Assembly (NCBI GenBank): GCA_022453515.1
Contig: JAJNNY010000063.1
Coordinates: forward strand, 1-64,000
DNA length: 64,000 nucleotides
Direction of reading: 5' to 3'
Source: Astrocystis sublimbata
Taxonomy: Eukaryota > Ascomycota > Sordariomycetes > Xylariales > Xylariaceae
Shown here: positions 26,065 through 37,613 of the stretch, in pieces
How positions within the stretch are numbered: the first letter of the stretch is position 1
How the letters are laid out: every line of letters begins with the position of its first letter
The notes under the pieces: generated by a model
Database searches by the model: none
What the model was told of the DNA's origin: nothing
The model's input: the letters and a program-made list of their open reading frames with translations, nothing else
Made by a program: the position numbers and the translations under genes

Positions 26065-28031
26065 GTCATGCCCCTTCATACTACAAACCTTGTCACGATG
26101 AAGACGTTACGAAGCACACTTGCAATTCTGAGAACCTTTTGGCACGACACCCTTTTACATGGGTGGCGATGAGATGATTGTTCCTTGTTGCCTTGATCAA
26201 GCATTTGGCGCATTTTGCAGGCAGGGGACTAATGACGAATAATGATGAAACAAACAGCTCAACCTTGAACCAACCAACCAGGCAGGTGTTGGCGGCGGCG
26301 GTGTACTACCATACCCATGCCACCTAGCTTGAGCACATAGGAAATGGAAAGTGAGTGCACGACTTACACGGAGAGAAGGCAAGCAAGCAAGCAAGCACCA
26401 AACGAACTAACAAGTTGCAAGTAATTTGGCTGTACGATACTATACTATTACATGGGCATTGATGGGGGACATAGCTAGCTACCACCTACCTAGTATCGAA
26501 CAGTACCCATACATGTCTACATGTAATTGCACACCTTAGCTGTAGAAATCGAATGAAGCACTACTCACCCATCTACTTTGGTTCATTGTCATATTACTAG
26601 GACGGCTGTGTCTGTTGATTGGACTATTGTTGAACTTCTAGACTGCTGTTCTGTCCATGAGTTCTATATGAACTGGTGATAATTAGATTATAACCAGTAT
26701 ATATATTTTTCCACGAGGAATTAATAGAGATATTCGTAGTTCTCTCTCAAAGTTGACTTTCGCACCTGGTGCTAGCGTACACAGGTAGTTTCTAGAAACT
26801 CGCCAGCTGTATATGATACATAGACAAAAGCCTCGTGTGGCAAAATGGTTCGGCGTTCGCGAACGCCTCTCGAAGAAGCGCCTCGAAAGAAACCTTATGC
26901 AGGCGCTAGATGTACTATACAGCCTCAGCTGCGCCACAGCTGAAGCCCTATGACCTTTCTGCTTCCCCCGTCGGATCCACCAATCAGATGACTCTCTATA
27001 CGGGCTGGCTGGACCCTTGCCCCGCCCTCGCCCCCGCCTCCAGGCGAGCCAGGCACTCGACAAACCAGATGGCCCTCGGTCCACTGAGCTCGAAGAGGCG
27101 GCATGGCGGTGCCGAGTGACCAAGACCTGCCGCCGGTAAGCCGGAATTCAGCCAATGGAAAGCCGATGGGCTGTTTGTGCGACCCTTATTTTCTTGATCT
27201 AATGACTAAGGTGGAGGTTTCGATTCAGTTGCTACCTAATTTGTGTTCTGTCCATGCCACTTTCTGGTATGGTGAGGTACGCTCCATTGTTTTCTATCTA
27301 AGTGGCATTTGGGGGACTCTAGCTGCTAGTTGCATGCGAATGTCATCCTGCGCCTCGGCGAGGTGTATGTACACGCACCTATGTACAAACCTGAGGTGGT
27401 GAATACTACCAAGGGAGCAGAAGTTGCCGCTTTGCCGGGATTTCCATTGGTAAAGGCAAAGGTGACAAACAGCATGACCTCATAAGGCGCACTCATGAGC
27501 TGGTCAGGTAGTGAATGCGTCTTACTTACATTGTAACCTTACCCGACCTACCGACCTATCTAGCTTACCATCGCCCATTATATAAGAACAGCTTAGGTAG
27601 GTGGCTGAGCCTGCGAAGGATGGATGGCTTTGTCAGATGGATGCTTATAAAATACCAATACCTGCCTACTCGCCTGCCTGTGCTTACTTTGATCTGATCC
27701 GATCGCTCTTTGGTAATTCTTGATTGCCTATTACCTCCTACACCTACCTGGTTCGATCTTCAGGATACTTACTTAGGTTTTCTCGCGCTGCAAGTTCACA
27801 TCTTAATCTTGCTCTTCGCATCACGACACAACAACAACAAAAACGAACACAAAAACAACAACAGGATTCCCTGTGCAGTACCTACCTCGTATTCCTGTCG
27901 ACCTATATACCCTGCACTGCACCGAACCTAAAAACAACGACACAACACTCGACAGCTTCATCAGCAACCAGACAAAGGAAGCCTAAAGCATTATCAACAA
28001 TAACAACAACACCATCATCGACATCGCCACA
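26065..28031. other. Intergenic, 2.0 kb
   Basis: No gene is supported. It holds a perfect 16-bp palindrome (GGCGTTCGCGAACGCC) at 26852-26867 and a short AAGC run near 26382-26396. From about 27700 on, the sequence is C/A-rich with CAACAACAAAAACG-type runs and is the likely 5' leader of the glycine-zipper gene. Confidence 0.45.
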
Positions 28032-29087
28032 ATGTCAGCAGCAGACTACTACGGCGGCGGGGGTCATTCCGGAGGAGGAGGAGGCCAATCCCCATACCCC
28101 TCGCAACCACAATACGCGCAGTCCCCTTCCCAGCAACATGGCACACCCTCCCATTCCCCCCTACCCTACCCATCATCCCCTTCGCACTCGCCGTACCCGC
28201 CACCAAGCTACAACCAAAGCAGCGGCCATCTTGCACCTTACCCGCAGCAGCAGCAATACGCACCGCGTCCCGGCTCGGCGCACTCGGCGCATTCCGACGC
28301 CGGCTCGGGCTACGGATACTCGAACTCGGGCGCCGGGAACTACACGTACTCGGGCGCCGGCCCGCCGCTGCCTAGGCCGCATTCGGCGGATCCTTCCACG
28401 TATGCGCAGGGACAGGGGCAAGATTACAAGAACCACGGCCAGGGACAAGATTATCAGGGGCAAGGACAGCAGCAATACGACAAAGACTTCGATCCCAACA
28501 ATCCTAACGCCCAAGGTCAAGGAGAAGACGGCGAGAGAGGCCTAGGCGCGACGCTACTAGGCGGCGGCGCGGGCGGCCTGCTGGGCAAGAAGCTCGGCAA
28601 AGGCACCTTTGGCGCCATCGCGGGCGCGGCGGTCGGTGCGATTGCGGCGAATCTGGCGGAGAATCGGTTTGAGAAACATAGTGCTGGGAAGAATGATCAT
28701 GGAAGTGGAAGTGGAAGTCATCACAGCCACAGCCACCATGGGTCGAGTCACCACCATGGGCATCATGGACACCACGGAAGTCACCACGGAAGCCATCACG
28801 GAAGCCACCATGGAAGTCATGGAGGCCACAGCCCGTACGGATACAGCCAGGGCGGCGGCTCCTACGGTGGAGGTGGTGGAAGCAGTAGTGGTGGGCTGCT
28901 AGGTGGTCTCCTCGGGGGCCGTCGTGATGTCTCGCCTGGTGGTGGTGGGAGCTACTATGGCGATTCGGGATCGGAGCATGGAAGTGGAAGACACGGATCC
29001 TCGCATCATGGACACCATGGTCGTCATGGCAGTCATCATGGTAGTCATCACGGACACCACAGTCACCATGGACATTCCGGATATTAG
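28032..29087 (+). CDS. Glycine-zipper, Gly/His-rich protein, 351 aa, intronless
   Basis: The ATG sits in CCACAATGTC after a long A/C-rich leader. Residues 1-170 are low complexity (Gly, Ser, Pro, Gln, Tyr). Residues about 170-210 form a glycine-zipper segment, LGGGAGGLLGKKLGKGTFG followed by AIAGAAVGAIAANLAE, of the type that packs two helices in or on membranes. Beyond it, two His-rich tracts (about 220-265 and 318-351) repeat units such as HGSHH and GHHGHH. The family is common in filamentous ascomycetes as uncharacterised or stress-related proteins. The His tracts could bind metal ions (inference). No signal peptide is visible. Repeat length is probably polymorphic between strains. Confidence 0.82.
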   Translation: MSAADYYGGGGHSGGGGGQSPYPSQPQYAQSPSQQHGTPSHSPLPYPSSPSHSPYPPPSYNQSSGHLAPYPQQQQYAPRPGSAHSAHSDAGSGYGYSNSGAGNYTYSGAGPPLPRPHSADPSTYAQGQGQDYKNHGQGQDYQGQGQQQYDKDFDPNNPNAQGQGEDGERGLGATLLGGGAGGLLGKKLGKGTFGAIAGAAVGAIAANLAENRFEKHSAGKNDHGSGSGSHHSHSHHGSSHHHGHHGHHGSHHGSHHGSHHGSHGGHSPYGYSQGGGSYGGGGGSSSGGLLGGLLGGRRDVSPGGGGSYYGDSGSEHGSGRHGSSHHGHHGRHGSHHGSHHGHHSHHGHSGY

Positions 29088-29710
29088 ACGGATGGCCATG
29101 TCTACCTGGATGGGGAATGGGGAACGATGAATGTTTTCACAGACGGGGTAATGGTGTTCGGCAGGCACATGACATGACTTGATGCGGCGCTTGATGGATG
29201 GATGGATAGCATGACTTGCAGTTTGCCCAGGGGTCAGGGCGTATAACGAAAGGCTTGCGTGGGAACGAATGATTTTTTTGTATGAATGTTGTAATAGACG
29301 ATTAGATTCCCGCCTAAGTAGCAATATGAAATGCGTGTGGGAACAAATGTTATGACAAGGTGTCGACGAGGTTATATGTTGACAGATCTTCATGCTGAGA
29401 CAGGACATCTTGCTTGCAGCCTATTTCCAAACCCCTTCAATTTTGACTAGGAGGTAACTGCCTAGATCGACCAAATAGGTACCTACACAACGCCTTACAA
29501 CGCAACAATATCTCCTTCAACACGATATCTCATATGAGTTTTCCATTTCCATTTCCACCTCTTGCCCCCTCAATGCCAGCGCTACCGTTATCGCTACTCT
29601 GCAAAGCATCAGCACGCAACTTACCAACCAAACCCACCCATCACTCTCCTTCAAAGATCGATTCTTAAGGTTGATCAGCGTCAATCAACCCAAGTCCCAT
29701 CCTTCCAAAA
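29088..29710. other. Convergent 3' region
   Basis: This region separates the stop codons of two convergent genes. It contains one TAGGTACCTA palindrome at 29476-29485. Nothing coding is seen. Confidence 0.5.
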
Positions 29711-32275
29711 TCAGACCTTTCTCCCATTCACGGCGACGACGGGCGTAGCAGCGAGTTCCTCAACATCACCGTGGCTCGACTGCGTCTCGACATGGTCTGC
29801 CTGCGGCTTCTCGTCCAGCGCGCTGTGGTGTCCCGTGCACTGGTACTTGCGGAACTTCCTTGCGGGGACTCGCGCTTCGAACTATTGCAGCGAAAGTCAG
29901 CTTGGTCTTGACTAGATACGTACTTGCTAATTGACTGTTTTTTTTCCAGACAGAACATGGAAAGTCCTCGATTAGGGGGGAAAGGGGGAAGGGGAAGGGG
30001 AAGGTGAAGGGGGAAAGAAAAAGAAAAGCAAAGAAGAAGAAGAGAAAAAAGCGCACCATCTCATCAATCTGCTCCAACGTCCGATCCTTAACCTCAGGCA
30101 AAAAGGCCCAAATCCACAGCGCCGTAACCACACAACTGCCCGTCCAGATATACCCATACCGTGGCCCCCAGCCGAGCTTCATGGGATTAATAAAATACGG
30201 CGCGGTGAACGTCGTCAGCCAAGCGCCGAAAAACCCTATCGCGGTAGCGAGGCCGAAAGTATGGCTGCGCAGCCGCTGCGACGCCAGCTCGCCGCCGCTA
30301 AGCCAGGCGTAGGTGGAGATTAGCGCGTTGTAGGCCGCGATGTAGATTACCGAAAGCGCCACGATGGCTTTTCCGGTCGAGGGCGTCCCCGGGGATAATG
30401 TGTAGAGGATCGCCATGAGGAGTTGCGTGAGGCCGCAGATGAAAAATCCGGAGAGCATCATGGCGCGTCGGCGCCCGTATTTCGTGATTATGAGGGCGTT
30501 GATGAGGAGTGCCGCGACGCCCGTGCCGGTGAGGATGCAGGAATTCTCGAAGGCGTTGCCGACGTTGGCCATTTCGAAGAAGTAGGTGCCGTAGGCTTTG
30601 GGCGTGTGGGTTTTGGTTAGTGGGTGGGATGATGATGACGTGAGTGATGGTGTGTGTGTGTGTGTAGGTATGTGATGTGTTTGAGTGTGTGTTGCTGGAG
30701 GATGGAAAAGACTTACAGATCACGAACATCTATAGCACAAGGATGTCAGTCAGTAAGTGCTATTATCATATTTATGAGAAACGGTGCTTGGCTTTGACTC
30801 TGACCGAAACATCTCGAACGGGGAGCAGCGAGAGAACGGCACACTAGGACAAGAAAGAACAAGAAATCACATACAGATCCCGAGGCAGCTTGCGAAGTCA
30901 AGCCGAAAACCGAAAGGAAGGTGCGGCGCCGGTCGATCGGGTTCTCGAAGAGCGTGCGGTAGCCCACGCTCGATTGCATCTTAGCCTCGGCCGCCAGCGT
31001 CGTCTTCATCTCATCGAGCTCCTCGGCAACCGAGTACCCGGCCGGCCGTAGTCGTCGAAGGGCCCTTTCGGCCTCGTCCATTCGCCCTTCTACGCTGGGT
31101 GTTAGTAACTTTGAAGACTGGAAGAATCGCATTTCGATGTAAACCATCACTCACTATAAAATAATTAGCATTGAACTTGTATGAGCTTATGGTTCTAATG
31201 AGAGGAGAAATTGGAACTCTAATCATATGAGTTTTAGTAAAGCTTAAACGTACCTAGTTGCCAACCATCTCGGGCTTTCCGGGATAAAGAAAAGACCGAT
31301 CGAAAGAATCAAGGGGATGACATGGACGATGCCCAGAGGGATGATGTAGGCGTTTCGGCTGTGTATCTTGGCGGCGAAGTTGTCGATCACAGTACCGACA
31401 AGAGTCCCTTTCGTTTCATTCTCAATTAGCAGAGATACCACAAATGCGAAGCATTGTCGTTTCATTTTCACGTACCTACTGCGACCCAATACGTGAAGAT
31501 GGAGATTCCGAAACCTCTATATTTCCCAGGGGCACATTCCTAACCACAGTCTGCATCAGCACCAGCCCGCCCTTCACTTCACTCACTCACCTCACTCATC
31601 ACCGCATCCCTTTAATTACTCCTTACTCACCTGAATATATAACTGCGCATGCGTCATCAACAGCCCATTCGAAAGCCCAATGATCAGGCGGCCGGCATAC
31701 AGACCCCCAATCTGCGTCGTCGCCTGCATGACGGCGGTTGAGACAAAGACGCCGACGCACGCGATCCACAGCGACATCTTGCGCCCGAAGTACTTGGCCG
31801 TGAAGCCCGCCGTCGACGACGACACGAAGGCGCCGAGGATCATCAGCGACGAGATGAGCTGCTGCCGCGTCGCGTCGATGTTCCAGCCCAGCGGCGTCTC
31901 GGGCGCTTCTTCACCGAAGACCTGATGGGCACGGAGAGGTTAGAGAGGAACGGTTGCGAGGCGGATTTGGAAATGAAAACATTGGGTTTTTTTTCCAAGA
32001 GAGAATTTCGTCACTGCCATCGCGACTGGCTTGCAATGGAAAATAAAGCCGCGGCGCCAGCTGAATATCTAGAGATGAGAGTGTTGACGAGACATGACAT
32101 TGACACGACATACCTGAAGAAAGCCAACCATAGCCTGTAGCCCGCCGATGATACCGAAGTCAAGCCCGTACTGGAACGAGCTCAGCGAGACGAGGCACAC
32201 GATGAGCAGCGCCTTCCAGTGCTCCTTCATGCCGCCGCCCATCTGGTCTTTGTGCATCACGTCGGCCGATGCCAT
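29711..32275 (-). CDS. MFS sugar transporter, 8 exons, about 537 aa
   Basis: Predicted exons (minus): 32275-32114, 31921-31631, 31539-31476, 31407-31254, 31094-30875, 30729-30717, 30595-30057 and 29881-29711. The total is 1614 nt in phase. One exon is only 13 nt. Sugar-porter signatures are present: KYFGRKM (loop 2-3), PESPRWL (loop 6-7), KYGRRRA (loop 8-9) and PEVKDRTLEQIDEMF at the end, a variant of the usual PETK motif. The length fits a 12-helix hexose/maltose-type porter in the plasma membrane. The C-tail is hydrophilic and acidic. The splice between PESPRWLAT and the MDEAERAL block is the least certain; a CAG acceptor was chosen because it keeps frame. The substrate cannot be told from sequence. 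Confidence 0.9.
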
Positions 32276-33836
32276 GATGAATAAGTAAGTAGGTAATTAC
32301 TGGTAGTTATAGAGTTCGTTTCCGTTCGCTTTGCTGTTCGTCGCTCGCTTTCCTCTTCTTCACCTGTGCAACAAGTCACCTACCTTAATCGGTGTTCAAA
32401 TTGTCATGATTCTGAAATCGAGTAATGTGAGGGACACATGTTCGCGTGCCACGGCGTGACCAACAATACAATACAGAACAGAACAGAACAGATCGACACC
32501 TCCCCCCATCCCCATCCCCATTTCCATCCATTTGCTCAATGGGGATTGAAATGCCGAAAGTATAGCACACCACTCATAAGGTGTCTCGACCAGTCCAGGT
32601 GTGTTCTCTTCCCCAAACAGGTATTGTTGGTTAATTATTTTGGGGGTTGTTCCCCGCCGGCCTATGATCTGCAAGAGGCCTCTGGTGACTTTGTGTGGTG
32701 GTTTTCCCCTCATCTAACCACTGCCAGATGGAGAAAGCAGCCCTTCCGCCAAGTGCCCAGTTCATGGCATCCCCTCTCATTCGGCCGGCTAATGTGCTGT
32801 CGCCACCGAGGTGTCGAGCTAATTAGGTGTTAGTGTTGGCTATGACCATACTTGTAATGGGGTAATTGAGTGTGTGAATGAATGAATGTGTGTTAAGGTC
32901 TGGTCGGGGGAGCGCATGCGTAGATCCTGTTGTTCATCGCTACGAGTAATTATTATCTACGAGATTATTTTGTGATTTGGGTGTTTACATGATCATCAGG
33001 AAATAGAAGCGATTTTTAGCACAGTTGTCAAGTCAAAGGACATGGATTTCAACATAGACACTCCCTTGTGCCGTAATTCGCAAATTTTGGGATGTTAGTA
33101 ATAACGCATCTTGTAAGATTCATAGCTATCTACTCGAACAGTATCCCAAACGATATCATCTAAAGAACACGTCTTTGAAGGATACTATCAATAGAATCCA
33201 ATACACATTCAGCTTTTGCGGTGCCTGGGGTGCTGTCCCTAGCTACTAATTATACAAGATGCCGTCCGAGGACAGCGCCCTAGACGGTATCACCAACCTT
33301 TTACAGGGACGCAAAGAGACGACGTCCTTGTCGCCATACTACTCTAAATGAGAACGAAGATGGCTGTCTTCGCAGACTTATATTTACATGATCGATCTTT
33401 TCTTATCAGATTGCCCGTGGACGACATCATGAATTGACCTTTGATGACTTGGGTGTAAACGAAACGCAGCCAGACGTCCCTTTATTTCGTTGAGTTATCA
33501 CCCTCCTCCGCTGTTCACGCTGCTACTGTTAGTCCTCCTCAGCCTAGGTACCTATCGTCAATAACACTGTTCGGAAGGCAGCGCTGTCACCATGCTAAAC
33601 TCACTTCGCGCGACACGTCTAGAATCTCCTGTTGACAATCTGATTGTATATTTCCCACCTAGGTATTGAAAAGCAGTCTCCAGGACATACATTGGCTATG
33701 ACGAGATGATAAACAAAATGCCCACCAGAAATTTACCTACCTCTTAGTGAGTAGGTACCTATGCATGTGAACACTTCCCTCGTATCTCCCCACCACCCAA
33801 AGGTAAAGCAGGTAGGCACCGCGCAAAACACCCCTC
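32276..33836. other. Intergenic, 1.56 kb
   Basis: This is the promoter side of the transporter and the 3' side of the UGDH-like gene. Copies of TAGGTACCTA lie at 33545-33554 and 33752-33761. A short segment at 33229-33291 contains overlapping inverted repeats and a 30-codon frame (33259-33351). No larger gene is supported. Confidence 0.45.
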
Positions 33837-36637
33837 TCAGAAACCCTCCGCTCTGCGCCCAACACTAACAATCCTAAACCCAAATTCCTTCATCCTCTCC
33901 GGATCAAGGATGCCCCTACCATCAAACAACCACTTGGGCTCATTCATATGCGTCGCAATGCGGCCCCAGTTGACGCGGCCGCCCCAATACGAGTCCTGCG
34001 CGTCGCTCGCGCCCTGCCAGACCCGCTCGCACTCTTCGCAGCCGTATTTGCATTGTTTCTCAGGCACGTAGCGGCCTAGGGGGTCGACGGTTTCGTCGTC
34101 TTCGTCTTCGTCCTCGCCTTCGGATATGTCGGAGGAGAAGGGGTACGGGCACGGCGACACCGGCACCGGCCACGAGCGCACGAGATAGCGGTGAAGGGCG
34201 AGGATGTCGCTTTCTGTGACTTTGGACCGGCCAAAGGGGCGTGGGTCTGAGGGCTCCTCTGGTACCGCTTCTTCGGCTTCGGCTTCTCCTTCCCCCTCGA
34301 CTTTGATTTTGACGTCTTGGGGTTGAGATCCGCTGCTGGTGCTCGGAATAGGCGGGTATGCGATGCTCTGCAGCTGCGGCGGTCCCGCGGTTCTAAACTC
34401 TTCCTGATCCGTAATGACGAGCAAGGCATCGCTCTTATCACACGCATCATAGACATTCGTCTCGACAAAGAAGTCTATCTCCCGCCACCTGCCATCGAAG
34501 TCCACGAGCGCCGCCCTAAGCTCCTTCTCGACATCCAGATCGTTACAACATCGCTGATCAATAAACACGACAATCTGCGAGGGGTTCGCATCGAGCAGGA
34601 CCCTAAGGATCTCCAAAGCCGGCGAGCTGCGCACGTCCGAAGTATTCGCCTTGAAGGGAAAGCCCAGCAAGGTGACCTTCTTCCCCGGAATCTTGTTCGT
34701 AAGCCGCCTGTTCTTGAGGCAGCGCACGACGCGCTTCGCGTAACGCTCGCGCTGGTACTCGTTGATCTTTATCACCTGAGTCCAGTACTTGGCGACCTCT
34801 TCGAGGCACCAGGTTCTAGCTACGTAGATGAGGATCATAATGTCTTTCGTGAGACAGCTGCCGCCGAAGCCGATGCCGGCTTTGAGGAATTGGTTTCCGA
34901 TTCGTGGGTCGAGGCCGACGGCTGTTGCTACCTCTTCCACGTCGGCGCCTGTCGCTTCGCAGATCGCGGCGATCGAGTTTATGCTGCTTATGCGCTGCGC
35001 TAGCATGGCGTTGGATACCAGTTTTGACAGCTCTGATGACCAGACGTTGGTCATGAGGATGCGCTCCCGCGGCACCCACGCCGTGTACACGGCCGCGAGC
35101 GCTTCTGCGGCGCGCCGCCCGCTCGGGGTGGCGTGGGCGCCGATGAGGATGCGGTCGGGAGACAGCAGATTCTGGATTGCTGTGCCTGCTGCTAGGAATT
35201 CTGGGTTTGAGAGGATCTCGAAATGCTTCCCTGGACGTTTTTCCTCCAGCTTGAAGGCATTGTCAGTAAGTATTTGAATTTGCAGTGAGCACGCGGATGT
35301 GGCAGCTTCTCTCTTGTAAGGAATGGACGGCTTCGCCCCAGGCTCGATGAGGTAACTCTTCCTCGTCACCTCTCTTTACGACTTTCTGTATAAGAGGTTT
35401 TGAGATGGTCGGAGGCTTGTCATCTTACCAACCGTCCCTGGGACGTAAGAATGGGGCATGTGGCTCCGTTATGTCGACTACGACGCTGGGTTTAAGGGGA
35501 TAGAAAGGAAGGGAAGGAGGATCGTCTTGGGGATAGGAGTTGGATTAAGTTTCTGCTTCAGGTTTGGTGTTCTTTCGGGAGTATGGGCAGCCATTCGAGA
35601 CCTAGTCAAGATGGCCGACTTCCAGAAAAACGCACCACTATGCCTCGAATAGAGCTCATGCCCTCTCCCAATGCATCCAACTCCATCCTACCTACCATGT
35701 CTTCTGGGAAACAAAAAAGAGCAACAACAAGAGAAAACAACATACTATATGTCGGATATGGTCCGCCGTCCTGCACGGAACAGTCGACTTCTCCACAATG
35801 ACAGTACCAGCACGCGCATATCGCGCAATAGACTTCGCAGCGCTCTCGACCGCCAGCAGATCCGTCCGGCTATGCGGGATCTGCGTAGCGCCGCCCACGG
35901 CAATGAAGATCACATCGGCTTTTCTCATGCACTCCTGCATGTCGTCGGCTGTGGTGAAGGTCAGATTTGGCTGGCGGGACGGCACCCTCACCATCTTCTT
36001 CGGCCGTTTGGCGATGTGCTCCGGGCTGATGGTTGCATAGCGGCTGTCGCTTTCCTTAATGTCTGTTGTTGTATGTCAGCAGTCATTTAAATCTGAAAGT
36101 CGAGGTAGGTAAGGTAAGCTCTGTAGCTTGTTTGGCGAGGCTTACCCAGGCTGCTGCTATCTGCACAGTCTGATTCCTCCTTGGTTCCTGCTAGGTCGTT
36201 AAAAATAAAGGTCCTGCCGCCGTCCCTCGCGATCCGCACGAAGTGCTGAAGGCCCGGCTCGTAGATGGGCAGATGTCGGGAATGAGCCTTCCAGGCCTCG
36301 ATTCGACTCTCGGATTTATCAAGAACAACTACATTGATTTTGGGGTTATGGTAGGCAATGATTGCGGCCGTTGGTCCCCCTGTGTAGTGAGTGCCTGATA
36401 AGTGACTCGTCTTGTAGGTAATGATCACGACATGGTTATACGATACTTATATGGTAGTGATGGTGATGATGGTGATGATGATATTATATATGATGGTAAC
36501 GATGAAAGATGAGATGGCTGGGTCTATGGGGACATGATCAAGTTCTGGATTTTGATGAGATGGATGGATGAGTGCCACTGACCTACAAAGCCCGCTCCGA
36601 TGAACAGGATATTGTTGAAAGAGTTTCTAGTCTGCAT
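33837..36637 (-). CDS. UDP-glucose 6-dehydrogenase-like enzyme with internal insert, 4 exons, about 672 aa
   Basis: Predicted exons (minus): 36637-36583, 36379-36146, 36062-35746 and 35249-33837, in phase. The last intron is 496 nt, long for this window, and ends in TACTGAC...TTCAAG. The enzyme class oxidises UDP-glucose to UDP-glucuronate with NAD. Visible features are the N-terminal Rossmann loop GAGFVGGP, VEKSTVP, SNPEFLA (Glu near 219), ELSKLVSNAMLAQRISSIN, and the catalytic-cysteine motif GFGGSCLTKD (Cys near 334). The C-terminal element reads EPKWLFDGRGILD. Between DQEEF (about 487) and this element lie about 140 extra residues where typical UGDHs have only a few. They include an acidic Glu/Asp stretch and a C-x3-C-x2-C cluster. 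The usual FKKDTxDTRES region reads FPFKANTSDVRSSP, so the enzyme may be a divergent paralogue. Confidence 0.87.
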
Positions 36638-37613
36638 TTTGCCGAGCCTTTTGACTGCGTGGCAGGAAGCGCCATGTGCTTATTGCTCTTTAGAAAACAG
36701 GTCTACAGTCAACAACAAACTTGTTAATGTCAAGGTCAGCTCTTGATATCTCGTAGTGATGGACGGGAGGGGTAGTAGTGGCCGAAATCGGTATCAGAAT
36801 ATGGGTGTAACGGAATAAGATTGCCGTACTATGCTATGCCACCGAGGGAAGAGGGAGGGAAAGTTGTCAACTTCGAGAGTTGGCCTTCGGCAGCCACTTA
36901 TCTAGGTACGAGTCACTTACAGTGTGAGGTGAGAGTGGCAATCAAATCCCTGGACATTCACACACCCATCTCCCAAAGTAATATCGACCCTGACACAACC
37001 ACAAAAGCGGCCAGGTGCCTACCGAGGTGCTCCATGTGCGACAAGCACAGCAAAAAGGCCCGACATGTTGTGTCGTAGTCGTAGGTACACCCATAAGACA
37101 GTCGAGGAGCAGAGCTAAGACATCATCGATATTGGTTGGTCGTTGTTTCGAGGGTTTGTACGTTTGAAAACGATGTATTTGAACTCGACAACCGTAAATT
37201 ACTCTCGTCTCGGTCATCTTCGGTGCCCGTTTACTCATGTGGTATGCTAGCACAGTGCTTCGATAGTCCTAAGGAAGTGAATATCCTAGTGCAGGCCTGC
37301 CAATCTGTACTTCGTGACTATTCCTCTGTTCGACGTCAGTGAAGCCCCAAAGCTGGCACTTGACTTCGGTGATAGAAGCTTCGAGCCCCGAGGGTTGCTC
37401 AGAGGACGATAGATCAGCTTCCCGACGGCTATTACGTTTCATGCTCATCTGTGTCATAAGGCTCTTCTACATGTGAGTGCGATGTGCTATAAAGGTGTAC
37501 GTTTAAACGAAGGGGTAGCTGATCAAGGGTTTAGATGGGCTATTATTCTATTTATTATTGGGCTTTTCGGATGCGATCATTTTTCCTGTTTTTCCTACTT
37601 TTTCTAGGTACTA
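36638..37613. other. Intergenic, about 1 kb
   Basis: This contains the promoter of the UGDH-like gene and the 3' flank of the 2EXR gene. No coding frame is supported. Confidence 0.5.

Noticed and set aside
26820..26900. Possible tRNA around the GGTTCGGCGTTCGCGAACG palindrome
   Set aside because: A TTC-containing arm resembles a T-loop, but no acceptor stem, anticodon arm or A box could be laid out.
27724..28545. 273-codon plus-strand frame
   Set aside because: Simple-sequence leader plus an out-of-frame reading of the glycine-zipper gene.
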